DNA of 38,323 nucleotides from an uncultured Flavobacteriales bacterium (GCA_913059205.1 CAJXRM010000023.1:1-38323), one strand, 5' to 3'; shown: positions 15,397 through 24,047, counted from the first letter of the stretch. Made by a program: numbers and translations. The notes: generated by a model not told the origin, from the sequence alone.

Positions 15397-16247
15397 ATGT
15401 TCATTGCCCAATATTGGTTTAGAAGATCCACTAATTTACGTGATACATTATTGAAATATCTCTTTGTTCTATATCCACTAACCCAAGTTATCCCGTTAAT
15501 GGCATTCGTTAAAAATATTTCATCAGCAACCAATAGGTTTTGTGGGAGAATATTGCATTCATACACCTTCATCCCGTTTGCCAAGGCTAAATTTATAATT
15601 TGCATTCGCATTGTTCCAGCTAAACATCCTTCCTCTAGCCCTGGAGTGTATAATACGCCATTGCTAACAACGAACAAATTTGAAGATGTACTTTCCAATA
15701 TACCTCCAGTGTAATTCGTTATTAAATAATCGTCTAATCCTTTTTCTTTTGCAGAAATAGCCGCCAAAATATAAATTAATCCATTTTTGGTCTTAAAATT
15801 AGACAAAGAAGATTTTTCTTTTTTGTGTTCTAAATAAATATCTAGCTCAACACCTTTTTGGTTTAATTCAAATTTATTGTAATCTGTTGGATAAACTTCA
15901 ATGTAAAACTCAACTTCGTTCGAATCTGGTTTAAAAGTCCCGCCACTAGATCTATCTAGCGAAATACGGCACTTCCCTCCTTCTGTTATGTTCGATTTTT
16001 TGCACAGTTCAAGAATTCGTTCTTCGAAAAATTCAAGAACAAAAAAACTTGGTGGACGCATTTTTATCTTTCTTGCACCTTCCAACATTCGAGAAATGTG
16101 ATTTACCAAATTTATTGGCTTACCATTTAATATGCGAATACTTTCAAACACACCGTCGCCATACAAATAACCTCTGTTACCCGTTTTAATCGTGTAATCA
16201 CTATTTTCTAATATTTCTCCGTTATTGTTAACGTATAGCATAATCAT
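15393..16247 (-). CDS. Class IV PLP-dependent aminotransferase
   Basis: A 284-aa fold-type IV PLP enzyme, the group of branched-chain aminotransferases, D-amino acid aminotransferases and aminodeoxychorismate lyase (PabC). Seen: RGYLYGDGVFESIRI (27-39, the family's phosphate/substrate region), Arg53 in NHISRMLEG, Lys152 in FKTKNGLIYI as probable Schiff-base lysine (same K-x-x-N spacing as PabC KHLN), EKGLDDYLITNYTGGILESTSSNLFVV, and EIFLTNAINGITWV. Whether it acts on branched-chain amino acids or 4-amino-4-deoxychorismate cannot be decided from sequence; length fits both. It overlaps the rhomboid gene by 4 nt (ATGA, 16244-16247) and YwbE by 4 nt. Start 16247, or 16241 (second ATG). Confidence 0.88.
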   Translation of the reverse strand: MIMLYVNNNGEILENSDYTIKTGNRGYLYGDGVFESIRILNGKPINLVNHISRMLEGARKIKMRPPSFFVLEFFEERILELCKKSNITEGGKCRISLDRSSGGTFKPDSNEVEFYIEVYPTDYNKFELNQKGVELDIYLEHKKEKSSLSNFKTKNGLIYILAAISAKEKGLDDYLITNYTGGILESTSSNLFVVSNGVLYTPGLEEGCLAGTMRMQIINLALANGMKVYECNILPQNLLVADEIFLTNAINGITWVSGYRTKRYFNNVSRKLVDLLNQYWAMNI

Positions 16248-16864
16248 CCAAAAATGGTTGTGAAAAATTCCTTCCCTTTGTCAATATTAATAATTAAAAT
16301 ATAACCTATTCCAAATATTGCTCCTCCAATATGAGCGTCATGTGCTACCCCAGATTGACCTTTTTTATCTGCATAAAATTCATACAACAGGTAAAGCGGA
16401 CCAAAAATATAAGCTGGTATCGCAAAAGGTATAAAAAATAATCGAATTTCCATTGCGGGATTCCAAAGAATAGCAGCAAAAATTACTGCGGACACAGCTC
16501 CTGAAGCGCCTAAAGAACGGTAATTTGGATTGTCTTGGTGGCGCACATATGGAATTAATGTTGCGAATAGAGCTCCTAATAAATACAATGCTACAAAGTG
16601 AAATTGTCCGACCGTTACACCGTATTCATATATAAAACTAAATAATAAAAATTCACCCAAAAAATAAAGTGACAACATATTGAACAACAAATGAGCCCAA
16701 TCTGCATGAATCAAAATATGTGAAAAAATACGGGCATAATTGCCATTGTGTTTACAATCATAAGGTATGTAAAGCATCTTATCCATCATGGCTCTATTGT
16801 TGAACGCCATTAAAGAAACACCAACGGTAACAATAATGATAATTAGAAGGACGTTTAAAGCCAT
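16244..16864 (-). CDS. Rhomboid-family intramembrane serine protease
   Basis: A 206-aa polytopic protein that would cleave transmembrane substrates within the membrane. Catalytic Ser121 lies in LGASGAVSAVIFA and catalytic His178 in AHIGGAIFG; the conserved HADWAHLLFNMLSLYFLG block (53-70) contains the HxxxxHxxxN motif of rhomboids (oxyanion-hole His and Asn). About six membrane segments are visible. All active-site residues are intact. Substrates unknown. First gene of a three-gene coupled operon with the aminotransferase and YwbE. ATG start at 16864; divergent from the L,D-transpeptidase gene. Confidence 0.92.
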   Translation of the reverse strand: MALNVLLIIIIVTVGVSLMAFNNRAMMDKMLYIPYDCKHNGNYARIFSHILIHADWAHLLFNMLSLYFLGEFLLFSFIYEYGVTVGQFHFVALYLLGALFATLIPYVRHQDNPNYRSLGASGAVSAVIFAAILWNPAMEIRLFFIPFAIPAYIFGPLYLLYEFYADKKGQSGVAHDAHIGGAIFGIGYILIINIDKGKEFFTTIFG

Positions 16865-16916
16865 AAGATAAAAATATGTATATTCGTTTCGTTGGTCACG
16901 AATGTAAGAATTTCAA

Positions 16917-16924
16917 CAAACTTA
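16917..16924 (-). promoter_or_regulatory. Candidate -7 box (TAAGTTTG) for the rhomboid operon
   Basis: The minus strand reads TAAGTTTG, matching TAnnTTTG. Initiation near 16910 would leave a leader of about 46 nt before the rhomboid ATG at 16864. No TTG is seen at the -33 distance, so support is partial. Confidence 0.35.
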
Positions 16925-16928
16925 ACCT

Positions 16929-18506
16929 ATGAAGCCACTCATAAAAAGCATACTGATTGTTTTGTTTTTCGCAGCTTGTGGAGAAAACACATCTGAACCT
17001 GAGATTCCTGCATTTGAATTTCAAGATATTTCTCTTTCAAAAAAAATGAAATTTGCACTTTCAGAAGATTACATTTCAAGTATGGATCTTCCTGACTCTA
17101 CTCTTTCGTATTTAATAGATTACTATAAAACAAGAAGCTATAAACCAAGATGGATCAATGATTCCACTTTAACAAAAGAAGGTGCTCAACTGAAAGGAAT
17201 TATATCTAAAAGCTATGAAATCAGTATTCCTAAAAACAGAATTTACAACCTGAAAACTGAGAATTATATTCAAGATGAAATATATATAACACTTGCTTTA
17301 AGTCGAATAGTAAGTGATATAGAAACGGGTATGATAGATTATGAATTGAAAAAATTGCGACCTAAATCCTTTGTTCCAGCAAAAGAATTCGATTCTAAAG
17401 TTGTATTTAATTCAGAGGAAGAATTGCGCTCTCAATTTTTAAAATTTGGACCAAGTGACTCAACGTATCAGGTAATTGGTAAAGGGTTAATTGCTTTTGT
17501 TGACACGCATAAACTGGACACAACTACGTTTGAGATCAAATCGATAAAGTACGATTCAATTGGCGCTTTTGAAAAAACAAAACTCGCACTCATCTCCAAA
17601 GGCTATCTAAAGGAGGGAGTTGTTGACAGTTTAACTGTTGCCGAAAGTTTATCACGATTTCAAGAAGAAAATGCACTTAAGCCTGACGCAGTCATAGGAA
17701 AGTATACGTCAATGGCGTTAAACGAAAGTACTCAGCATAAAGTAAAACGAATTATCCTCGCAATGGATAAAATTAGAACGCAAGCGCCTCGTTCCAATAA
17801 GTTTATCAACATTAATATTCCAGAATACAAACTGAGGTTGTACATTAATGATAGCTTAAAAAGCGAGCACAACATTGTTGCGGGTAAGTATGAAAACCAA
17901 ACTCCAGAACTAACTTCTAAATTGAGAAAAATAGTTGTTTACCCTTACTGGAACGTTCCGTATTCTATTTCGAGTAAAGAAATTCTACCTGCTGTAAAGC
18001 GAAACGTTGGTTATTTGGCAAAGCATCACTACAAAATTTATAAAGACAAAAAAGAAGTTGATCCAAACACAGTAAATTGGGGCAAAATCCGCGAGAATTC
18101 ATTTCCCTATAAAGTTGTTCAAGAGCCTGGCAAACACAACAGTTTGGGAGTATTAAAATTTGACTTCAACAACTCACATAGCGTTTATTTTCATGACACA
18201 CCATCCAAAGCACTTTTCGGTGTAGATGTTCGCGCGTATTCTCATGGATGCATGCGCACGCAGTATCCAGCGGATTTAGCAAAAGTCATTTTGGAACGGG
18301 ATGAGTACAACAATAAATTCAATGAAATGATTCCTGATTCATTGGACACATTGTTAGGAAGAGGAAATAATTTTGAAATTCGACTACTCGACCCGATTCC
18401 AATTTTTGTTGAGTACAGAACTGTTACTCGAGCCAATAATGAAATGAAAATGCATATCGATATCTACGGAAGAGATGAAGAATACATCAAAATATTGTAT
18501 CAATAA
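16929..18506 (+). CDS. L,D-transpeptidase family lipoprotein (YkuD domain)
   Basis: A 525-aa cell-wall enzyme of the YcbB/murein L,D-transpeptidase type, forming 3-3 crosslinks or related peptidoglycan linkages. Lipoprotein signal LIVLFFAAC (Cys17); an N-terminal region with LIDYYKTRSYKPRWIND (the scaffold motif of YcbB-like enzymes); a peptidoglycan-binding-like domain near 213-262 (LISKGYLKEG...VAESLSRFQEENALKPDAVIGKYT); and the YkuD catalytic domain from 294 with YWNVPYSIS, NSHSVYFHDTP and the active site His439-Gly-Cys441 in RAYSHGCMRTQ. A beta-rich tail follows to the end. The catalytic residues are intact. Stand-alone plus-strand gene. ATG start. Confidence 0.93.
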   Translation: MKPLIKSILIVLFFAACGENTSEPEIPAFEFQDISLSKKMKFALSEDYISSMDLPDSTLSYLIDYYKTRSYKPRWINDSTLTKEGAQLKGIISKSYEISIPKNRIYNLKTENYIQDEIYITLALSRIVSDIETGMIDYELKKLRPKSFVPAKEFDSKVVFNSEEELRSQFLKFGPSDSTYQVIGKGLIAFVDTHKLDTTTFEIKSIKYDSIGAFEKTKLALISKGYLKEGVVDSLTVAESLSRFQEENALKPDAVIGKYTSMALNESTQHKVKRIILAMDKIRTQAPRSNKFININIPEYKLRLYINDSLKSEHNIVAGKYENQTPELTSKLRKIVVYPYWNVPYSISSKEILPAVKRNVGYLAKHHYKIYKDKKEVDPNTVNWGKIRENSFPYKVVQEPGKHNSLGVLKFDFNNSHSVYFHDTPSKALFGVDVRAYSHGCMRTQYPADLAKVILERDEYNNKFNEMIPDSLDTLLGRGNNFEIRLLDPIPIFVEYRTVTRANNEMKMHIDIYGRDEEYIKILYQ

Positions 18507-18526
18507 TTTAGATTAAACTAAATTTG
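18495..18526 (+). promoter_or_regulatory. Bacteroidota-type promoter for rpe
   Basis: TTG at 18495-18497, a 21-nt spacer and TAAATTTG at 18519-18526 form a full match. The -33 element overlaps the 3' end of the preceding gene. Initiation near 18533 leaves only about 10 nt before the rpe ATG at 18542, and excludes the in-frame TTG at 18524, which is the end of the -7 box. Confidence 0.55.
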
Positions 18527-18541
18527 CATAAAAAACGCAAA

Positions 18542-19192
18542 ATGTCTGTAATAATTTCCCCTTCGGTACTATCATGTGATTTCGCAAATGTGCAACGTGA
18601 CGTTGAAATGATAAATAATTCAAAAGCCGATTGGTTTCATGTTGATGTCATGGATGGAGTTTTTGTCCCTAATATTTCATTTGGTTTCCCTGTGATACAA
18701 GCCATTAAAAAGCACGCGACAAAACCACTAGATGTTCACATTATGATAGTGAATCCTGATCAGTTTGTAGAAGAGTTTGCAAAGGCAGGAGCAGATATTC
18801 TTACCGTTCATTACGAAGCGTGTACTCATCTTCACAGAACAATACAATTGATTAAATCAAACGGAATGAAAGCGGGAGTTGCATTAAATCCGCATACAAA
18901 TGTAAATGTTTTGGAAGATGTAATTGGCGACCTAGATTTGGTTTTAATAATGTCTGTTAATCCGGGGTTTGGAGGACAAAAGTTTATCGACGAAGCCGTT
19001 AATAAAGTGATTAAATTGAAACAATTAATCTCTGACAATAATTCTAAAGCGCTTATAGAAATTGATGGTGGTGTGAATTTGGAAACTGGAAAGCGATTGG
19101 TCGAGGCTGGAGCAGACGCACTTGTAGCTGGAAGTTTTGTGTTCAATTCTGAAAATCCAACAAAAACTATTGAAGCTTTAAAGGCTCTTTAA
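18542..19192 (+). CDS. rpe: Ribulose-phosphate 3-epimerase
   Basis: Interconverts ribulose 5-phosphate and xylulose 5-phosphate in the non-oxidative pentose phosphate pathway. The 216-aa TIM-barrel has IISPSVLSCDFANV at the N-terminus, WFHVDVMDGVFVPNISFG (metal-binding His and catalytic Asp), LDVHIMIVNPDQ, HYEACTHLH, LNPHT, VLIMSVNPGFGGQKFI and IDGGVN (second catalytic Asp), then ALVAGSFVF for phosphate binding. All signature residues are present and the length is standard. ATG 18542 is used because the upstream TTG lies in the promoter. Confidence 0.96.
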   Translation: MSVIISPSVLSCDFANVQRDVEMINNSKADWFHVDVMDGVFVPNISFGFPVIQAIKKHATKPLDVHIMIVNPDQFVEEFAKAGADILTVHYEACTHLHRTIQLIKSNGMKAGVALNPHTNVNVLEDVIGDLDLVLIMSVNPGFGGQKFIDEAVNKVIKLKQLISDNNSKALIEIDGGVNLETGKRLVEAGADALVAGSFVFNSENPTKTIEALKAL

Positions 19193-19261
19193 TTTACAAT
19201 GAACTTTTTGGTAAAATGTTTGTATGAGTAACAAATCATACAAATGAACGTTAGTAAGTAT

Positions 19262-20359
19262 ATGAAAAACCTGATAATTCTTATTTCAATTGTAGTTTCC
19301 TTGCCAGTAATGGGTCAACAAGCCTCCTTTATTGAAGAAGAAGAGAACCTCTTGGTTTTGCTTGAAGAATTACGAGCGGCTGAAAACAATTCTGAAAAAG
19401 AAGCAAAAAACAAAAAATTCAAAATAGAATTGGCGAAAGTTTTAGAACAACCAGGCTCAATTGATTATCCGTTCAAAAAACTAACTACCGTTGGTTTTAT
19501 TGATAGTCCAGATAAATTAATACGAATTGTAAACTACAACATCGAACAGGATGACTTAAGCCAAAAATATACTTGCTTTGTAGTGCATTACGACAAACGT
19601 AAAAAAGAACAATTCGTAACGGAATTAAAAGACAATTCATTTGGGATGCCAACTCAACCAACAGAGATAATTTCGTCCGACGAATGGTACGGTGCACTTT
19701 ACTATAAAATTATTCCAGTAAGCAAGGGAAGTAAAACGATCTACACTGTTTTGGGATGGGATTATTACGGACCTTCAAGTCAAATTAAACTAATTGATGC
19801 AATTTATATCAATGGAACGACAGTAAAATTAGGTAGTCCAATATTTAAGCAGGGAAGAGAAACTTTAAAACGTGTTTATTTTGAACATTCCAAAAAGAGT
19901 TCGATGGCATTGAATTATGAGGAAAATCGCAAAAGAATAATTTTTGACCATTTATCACCTGAATCACCTAATCTTAAGAATTACAAATCCTATTACGTTC
20001 CTGATATGTCGTACGATGCTTTTGTTTATGACAATGGGAAATGGATTTTAGAAGAAGATGTTATTGGTACGAATAACGGTGAAGATCCAAAAAAACAAAT
20101 TGTCTACGTCAAAGACGAAAAAACGGGAAAGGTTGTTGCGAAAGAAGTGAAAGTAAAATGGGAGAATCCTGAGGATGCCAATGCTCCAGGCGGAGGATAC
20201 GAACACGTGGCAATTACGCCGGAATCACTAAAGGAAAACGATGGGGAGAAACCAGAAAAAAATGGACCTGAAATAGACAAAAGAGATAAACGCGATCCAT
20301 CTCAGGTTTCGTTTTATGATGATGTTGTAAAAAAGAAGAAAAAGAAAAAGAATAAATAG
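19262..20359 (+). CDS. Secreted protein of unknown function with Lys-rich tail
   Basis: I do not recognise a named family. The 365-aa protein (371 aa if the ATG at 19244 is used) begins with a signal peptide (MKNLIILISIVVSLPVMGQQ). An acidic helical segment (EEEENLLVLLEELRAAENNSEKEAKNKKF) precedes a beta-rich domain, about residues 60-280, with YPFKKLTTVGFIDSPDKLIRIVNYNIEQ, YYKIIPVSKGSK, YTVLGWDYYGPSSQIK and KRIIFDHLSPES. The C-terminal 90 residues are low in hydrophobicity, charged and Pro/Gly-containing, ending in KKKKKKKNK. It is probably periplasmic or cell-surface. It follows rpe by 69 nt; no promoter or terminator is obvious. Cytoplasmic function is unlikely given the signal peptide. 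Confidence 0.7.
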   Translation: MKNLIILISIVVSLPVMGQQASFIEEEENLLVLLEELRAAENNSEKEAKNKKFKIELAKVLEQPGSIDYPFKKLTTVGFIDSPDKLIRIVNYNIEQDDLSQKYTCFVVHYDKRKKEQFVTELKDNSFGMPTQPTEIISSDEWYGALYYKIIPVSKGSKTIYTVLGWDYYGPSSQIKLIDAIYINGTTVKLGSPIFKQGRETLKRVYFEHSKKSSMALNYEENRKRIIFDHLSPESPNLKNYKSYYVPDMSYDAFVYDNGKWILEEDVIGTNNGEDPKKQIVYVKDEKTGKVVAKEVKVKWENPEDANAPGGGYEHVAITPESLKENDGEKPEKNGPEIDKRDKRDPSQVSFYDDVVKKKKKKKNK

Positions 20360-20467
20360 AACTCTCGTTTTCAGATTGATTCTGTTCAATGAGAATATAC
20401 CAAGATTAATTAATTCGTTATTTTCATTATATTGTTTTGTATATTAGGTCATTAATTCGATTCGTCC

Positions 20468-21277
20468 ATGAGTAAAAATCTTTATATCGTACCTTACGAT
20501 TTCACTCCAGTTACTGAGAAAGCACTAGAATATGCTTTGCATTTAGGAAAACGCGTTCACGCTGAAATTTTAATATTGCATTTAGCTGCTGACAAAGCTA
20601 AAGGAATGGCTAAGCTGAAGGAAATGGAAAATCTCAAATCAAAATTAGATGCTCCAACCGGTGTAACAATTACAACTTTAGTAAAAGTTGGGGATATTTT
20701 TTCAGACATCGGAAAAATTGCTAAAGAGGAAAAGGCACAATTGATTATAATGGGAACCCATGGCATGAGAGGGTTGTTTCAGCGATTTACGGGAAGTCAT
20801 GCTATGAAACTTGTAACAAGTGCTGAATGTCCATTTTTAATTGTTCAAAAAGGTACTGAAATAAAGGAAGTGGGACAAATTGCTGTTCCTATCGACCTAA
20901 CAAAAGAAAGTTTACAGATTGTTAATATTGCAGGAGATATGGCCAATATATTAAATGCAAAAGTAAATGTATTGGCAGAAAAACAAGGAGATCAAATATT
21001 GAATACCCGCTTACAAAACAGAATTGGAATTGTTAGCAAGCAATATGAAGAACGTGATATAAATGCAGAAATAAATATATTAAGCTCAAGAGGTAGCTAC
21101 GGTAAGAAAATCATGAACTTTGTAAAACAAAATGACGTCGGATTAATTGCCTTTTCATACCATACCGAGAGTTTATTGCCGCAATTTGATAGCTTTGCAC
21201 AAAAATTAATTACAAACAAGTCGGCATTACCTGTTTTAGTCATAAACTCAAAATTAGCGTCGGCACTCTATTTCTAG
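20468..21277 (+). CDS. Tandem-domain universal stress protein
   Basis: A 269-aa protein made of two UspA-like domains. Domain 1 (about 1-137) carries the ATP-binding signature G-x2-G-x9-G-S as GTHGMRGLFQRFTGSHA followed by CPFLIV. Domain 2 (about 140-265) keeps the fold (QIAVPIDLTKESLQIVN; VGLIAFSYH; LPVLVIN) but has lost the glycine signature, so it probably does not bind ATP. Such proteins respond to starvation and other stresses through nucleotide binding or protein contacts; the specific role is unknown. The stop is 3 nt before the CvfB-like gene, so they are likely co-transcribed. ATG start. Confidence 0.9.
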   Translation: MSKNLYIVPYDFTPVTEKALEYALHLGKRVHAEILILHLAADKAKGMAKLKEMENLKSKLDAPTGVTITTLVKVGDIFSDIGKIAKEEKAQLIIMGTHGMRGLFQRFTGSHAMKLVTSAECPFLIVQKGTEIKEVGQIAVPIDLTKESLQIVNIAGDMANILNAKVNVLAEKQGDQILNTRLQNRIGIVSKQYEERDINAEINILSSRGSYGKKIMNFVKQNDVGLIAFSYHTESLLPQFDSFAQKLITNKSALPVLVINSKLASALYF

Positions 21278-21280
21278 TAC

Positions 21281-22264
21281 ATGAAAATTGGTGAAATGAA
21301 CGAACTGAGAATCCTCAGATTTACATCTGTTGGGGCATATCTTGGTGAATTAGAAAATACTACAACTGAAGAATTTCCGGAAGAAATTGAATACATAGAT
21401 AGCGAAGAGGAAATTGAAGAGGCTGATTTTCAGGAAGAATCGTTGAGTTCAAAATACACCCGTTCAGCTAAAGTTTCAAGAGAAATTGACATCAAAGAAG
21501 ATCGAGACAACGACGGTGTTCTTTTACCAAACAAATACATCACGGAAGAAATGGAAATTGATGAAATCATCACCGTTTTTGTATACCGTGATTCGGAAGA
21601 TCGACCTGTAGCAACGACAGAAACTCCAAAGATTAAAATGAACGGATTTGCTTTCTTAAAGGTGACATCTGTGAACTTTTTTGGCGCGTTTGCAGATTGG
21701 GGACTGGAAAAAGAATTGATGATTCCATTCAAAGAACAAAATTTAAAAGTTGAGGAAGGTCGTTATTATTTAACCTGCCTCCTACTTGATGATAAAACAG
21801 ATCGTGTTTTTGGGTCAACTCGAGTTCACCGTTATTTTCAATTTTGCGATGAACAATTTGACGAAAACGAAGAAGTCAGTTTATTAATCTGTGAAACGAC
21901 GGATTTAGGCGTGAAAGTAGTTGTTAACGATAAATACTCGGGACTAATCTTCCATAACGATATTAGTCGACCGATTAAGCGTGGTGACTGGACTACAGGA
22001 TATGTATCTAAAGTTCGTGAAGAAGACGGTAAATTAGACATTCGACTGGATAAAGCTGGTTATGTTAAAATTGAAGGATCGGCTGAAAAATTACTTGAAA
22101 TTTTAAAAGTTGAAAAAACGCTTGCAATCACAGACAAAAGTGATCCTGAATTAATTCGTGAAATGGTTGGAATGAGCAAGAAAACATTCAAACAGGCTGT
22201 TGGCAATCTGTATAAGCAACGATTGATAACGCTTGAAAAAGATAGAATTACCTATATTGGTTAG
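21281..22264 (+). CDS. cvfB: CvfB-like S1 RNA-binding protein with acidic insertion
   Basis: A 327-aa member of the CvfB family of multi-S1-domain RNA-binding proteins with a C-terminal winged helix, linked to virulence gene expression in Staphylococcus. The first S1 strand pair reads MKIGEMNELRILRFTSVGAYLG and resumes with VLLPNKYITEEMEIDEIITVFVYRDSEDRPVATTE; between them residues about 25-77 form an inserted acidic stretch rich in Glu. Further S1 repeats follow (GFAFLKVTSVNFFGAFADWGLEKELMIP; LLICETTDLGVKVVVNDKYSGLI), then the winged helix (MVGMSKKTFKQAVGNLYKQRLITL). Typical length is about 280-290 aa, and the insert accounts for the excess. Convergent with the LytTR gene; stop codons 14 nt apart. 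Confidence 0.87.
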   Translation: MKIGEMNELRILRFTSVGAYLGELENTTTEEFPEEIEYIDSEEEIEEADFQEESLSSKYTRSAKVSREIDIKEDRDNDGVLLPNKYITEEMEIDEIITVFVYRDSEDRPVATTETPKIKMNGFAFLKVTSVNFFGAFADWGLEKELMIPFKEQNLKVEEGRYYLTCLLLDDKTDRVFGSTRVHRYFQFCDEQFDENEEVSLLICETTDLGVKVVVNDKYSGLIFHNDISRPIKRGDWTTGYVSKVREEDGKLDIRLDKAGYVKIEGSAEKLLEILKVEKTLAITDKSDPELIREMVGMSKKTFKQAVGNLYKQRLITLEKDRITYIG

Positions 22265-22278
22265 ATTATCTTCCTATT

Positions 22279-23019
22279 CTAAATAGAAAAGATTTCTCTA
22301 AAACGTATTGCTTGTCTTCTGGAGACTTCGACCTTATCACCTGTTCGTAGTTCAACTTGCAAACCACCATTGAACCAGTTTTCAATTCCAACCACCCAAT
22401 CAAGATTAATAATGAATTTTCGATTGGCTCTAAAGAAATGAGTTGCATCCAATCGCTCTTCGAAACTATTTAAGGAGCGTAAAATGAGTGGTCTATTTTT
22501 ATCAAAGTAGACTTTAACATAATTTCCATCAGATTCGAACATACGCACTTCAGAAAGCTTCACAAAATAGCACTTCTCCCCGTCTTTTATGAATACCTTG
22601 TCGTTGACACCCAGCTTTCGATTTAAATCTTCTAACGGCTCGTTGGATTCGAACTCATCCTCATCAGACGATCTCAACTTCTCCAAAGCTTCAGTCAAAC
22701 GTTTCGGATCCAAAGGTTTTAGAATATAATCTAAGGCATTCACCTCAAACGCCTTCAAAGCAAATTCATCATACGCTGTTACGAAAATAACACGTGGAAT
22801 ATGCTCTAGCTTCTTCAACATTTCAAATCCAGTCATACCAGGCATTGAAACATCCAAGAAAATCAAATCTGGCTCTAAATCAGCAATCACTTCAATGCCT
22901 TCTTCCCCATTTCGTGCTTCTCCAATTACTTCAATTTGAGAAAAATCAGCTAGAATTGACTTTAACTCTTCTCTAGCAAGTCTCTCATCATCAATAACTA
23001 ATGTCTTATATACTTTCAT
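22279..23019 (-). CDS. LytTR-family response regulator
   Basis: A 246-aa response regulator with an N-terminal receiver domain (acidic pair D10/D11 in LVIDDERLAREE, phosphoacceptor Asp56 in LIFLDVSMPGMTGFE, and conserved TAYDEFALKAF and YILKPLDPKRL) and a C-terminal LytTR DNA-binding domain from about residue 140 (KVFIKDGEKCYFVKLSEVRMFESDGNYVKV; TLNSFEERL-type helix; FFRANRKFIINLDWVVGIENWFNGG; VEVSRRQAIRFREIF). It is encoded immediately after, and overlaps by 4 nt (ATGA), its cognate PF06580 kinase. Target genes unknown; no paired LytTR binding repeats were identified by eye nearby. Confidence 0.93.
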   Translation of the reverse strand: MKVYKTLVIDDERLAREELKSILADFSQIEVIGEARNGEEGIEVIADLEPDLIFLDVSMPGMTGFEMLKKLEHIPRVIFVTAYDEFALKAFEVNALDYILKPLDPKRLTEALEKLRSSDEDEFESNEPLEDLNRKLGVNDKVFIKDGEKCYFVKLSEVRMFESDGNYVKVYFDKNRPLILRSLNSFEERLDATHFFRANRKFIINLDWVVGIENWFNGGLQVELRTGDKVEVSRRQAIRFREIFSI

Positions 23020-24047
23020 TTTTTAAATTTCATTGTTGCATAAACAAAATCATTTTCTTCCTTCAATTCAAAAGATGCACCTTCACCATATTGCAGTAAT
23101 AAACGCTGCTTAATATTGTCAATTCCAACTCCTAAATCCACTACTACTTCGAGATTTCCCGAATTTTTAACCTGAATAATTACTTCAGAATCTGTCTCGT
23201 CTACTTTGATTCGCACGACACCACCATCTTTCAAATTGGAAATACCGTGTTTAATAGCGTTCTCTACCAGCATTTGCAAGGTGAATGGTGGAATTTCAAA
23301 TCCTTCTAAGCCTATTGTTACCTCCCATTCAATTGTCAATCGTTCTTCAAAACGAATTTTCTCCAATTCCAAATAACTTTTAGCGAGATCCAATTCACTC
23401 TCTAAAGCAACTAAATTTTCTCGCCCAAGGACTAATGATTGGCGCAATAAATTTGACAATGTCGTTATTGACACCTTAGCTTTTTCAGGTTCCACAGTTA
23501 TTAATGCGCGAATACTGTTTAAGGAGTTAAAAAGGAAATGTGGATTTAATTGCGAACGCAAATTCTTTAATTCACTCTCTCGATTACTAGCCGTTAATTC
23601 TAAATTATGCACTTCTTGATTTCTGGATTGCTGGAAAAAATGAAAAGTGAAATAAATCGCATTCCAAAACAACACCAACAATAGAATTGAAAACACATTC
23701 ACTATAACATCAGAAAATTCCAAAGGATTGTCTTTAATCGTATTTACATTCGATAAATAATCAGTTGATATATCAACAATTCCGATTAAAATCGAAAAGA
23801 AAAAAGATGACAACAAAAGTCGAGGTATTAATCTTGGTAACTTATACGAAAGCCAACCAAGTTTCAAAAACATATAGCGTTGCAAATGGGTAACAGACAC
23901 ACCAGCAACAATAATCACCATGATATTAAAAAAGAACACTGAATCAATATGAGATGGATTATTGGTATAGACCGAAAGCGTTAATAATCCACAATACGCT
24001 GTCCAACCTATAAATTGAGCTAACCAATAAAACCGCTTTGCAACCAT
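23016..24047 (-). CDS. Sensor histidine kinase (PF06580, LytS-like)
   Basis: A 343-aa membrane sensor kinase. Residues 1-140 contain about four hydrophobic segments (YWLAQFIGWTAYCGLLTLSV; SVFFFNIMVIIVAGVSV; LLLSSFFFSILIGIVDI; VIVNVFSILLLVLFWNAIYF), so sensing is in or near the membrane. A short coiled coil (VHNLELTASNRESELKNLRSQ) leads into the His_kinase domain with phosphorylated His170 (LNPHFLFNSLNSIRALI), and a HATPase with the N box MLVENAIKHGIS and G box VDLGVGIDNIKQRL. It overlaps the LytTR regulator gene by 4 nt. Ligand unknown. ATG start at 24047, divergent from the type-23 gene. Confidence 0.93.
   Translation of the reverse strand: MVAKRFYWLAQFIGWTAYCGLLTLSVYTNNPSHIDSVFFFNIMVIIVAGVSVTHLQRYMFLKLGWLSYKLPRLIPRLLLSSFFFSILIGIVDISTDYLSNVNTIKDNPLEFSDVIVNVFSILLLVLFWNAIYFTFHFFQQSRNQEVHNLELTASNRESELKNLRSQLNPHFLFNSLNSIRALITVEPEKAKVSITTLSNLLRQSLVLGRENLVALESELDLAKSYLELEKIRFEERLTIEWEVTIGLEGFEIPPFTLQMLVENAIKHGISNLKDGGVVRIKVDETDSEVIIQVKNSGNLEVVVDLGVGIDNIKQRLLLQYGEGASFELKEENDFVYATMKFKK

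Noticed and set aside
16917..16924. Divergent promoter pair for the L,D-transpeptidase and rhomboid genes
   Set aside because: Only the minus-strand -7 box is present; nothing matching TAnnTTTG was found on the plus strand before 16929.
20360..20467. Small inverted repeat (ATTGA...TCAAT) before the universal stress gene
   Set aside because: Five-bp arms in AT-rich DNA, no T-tract; compatible with chance.
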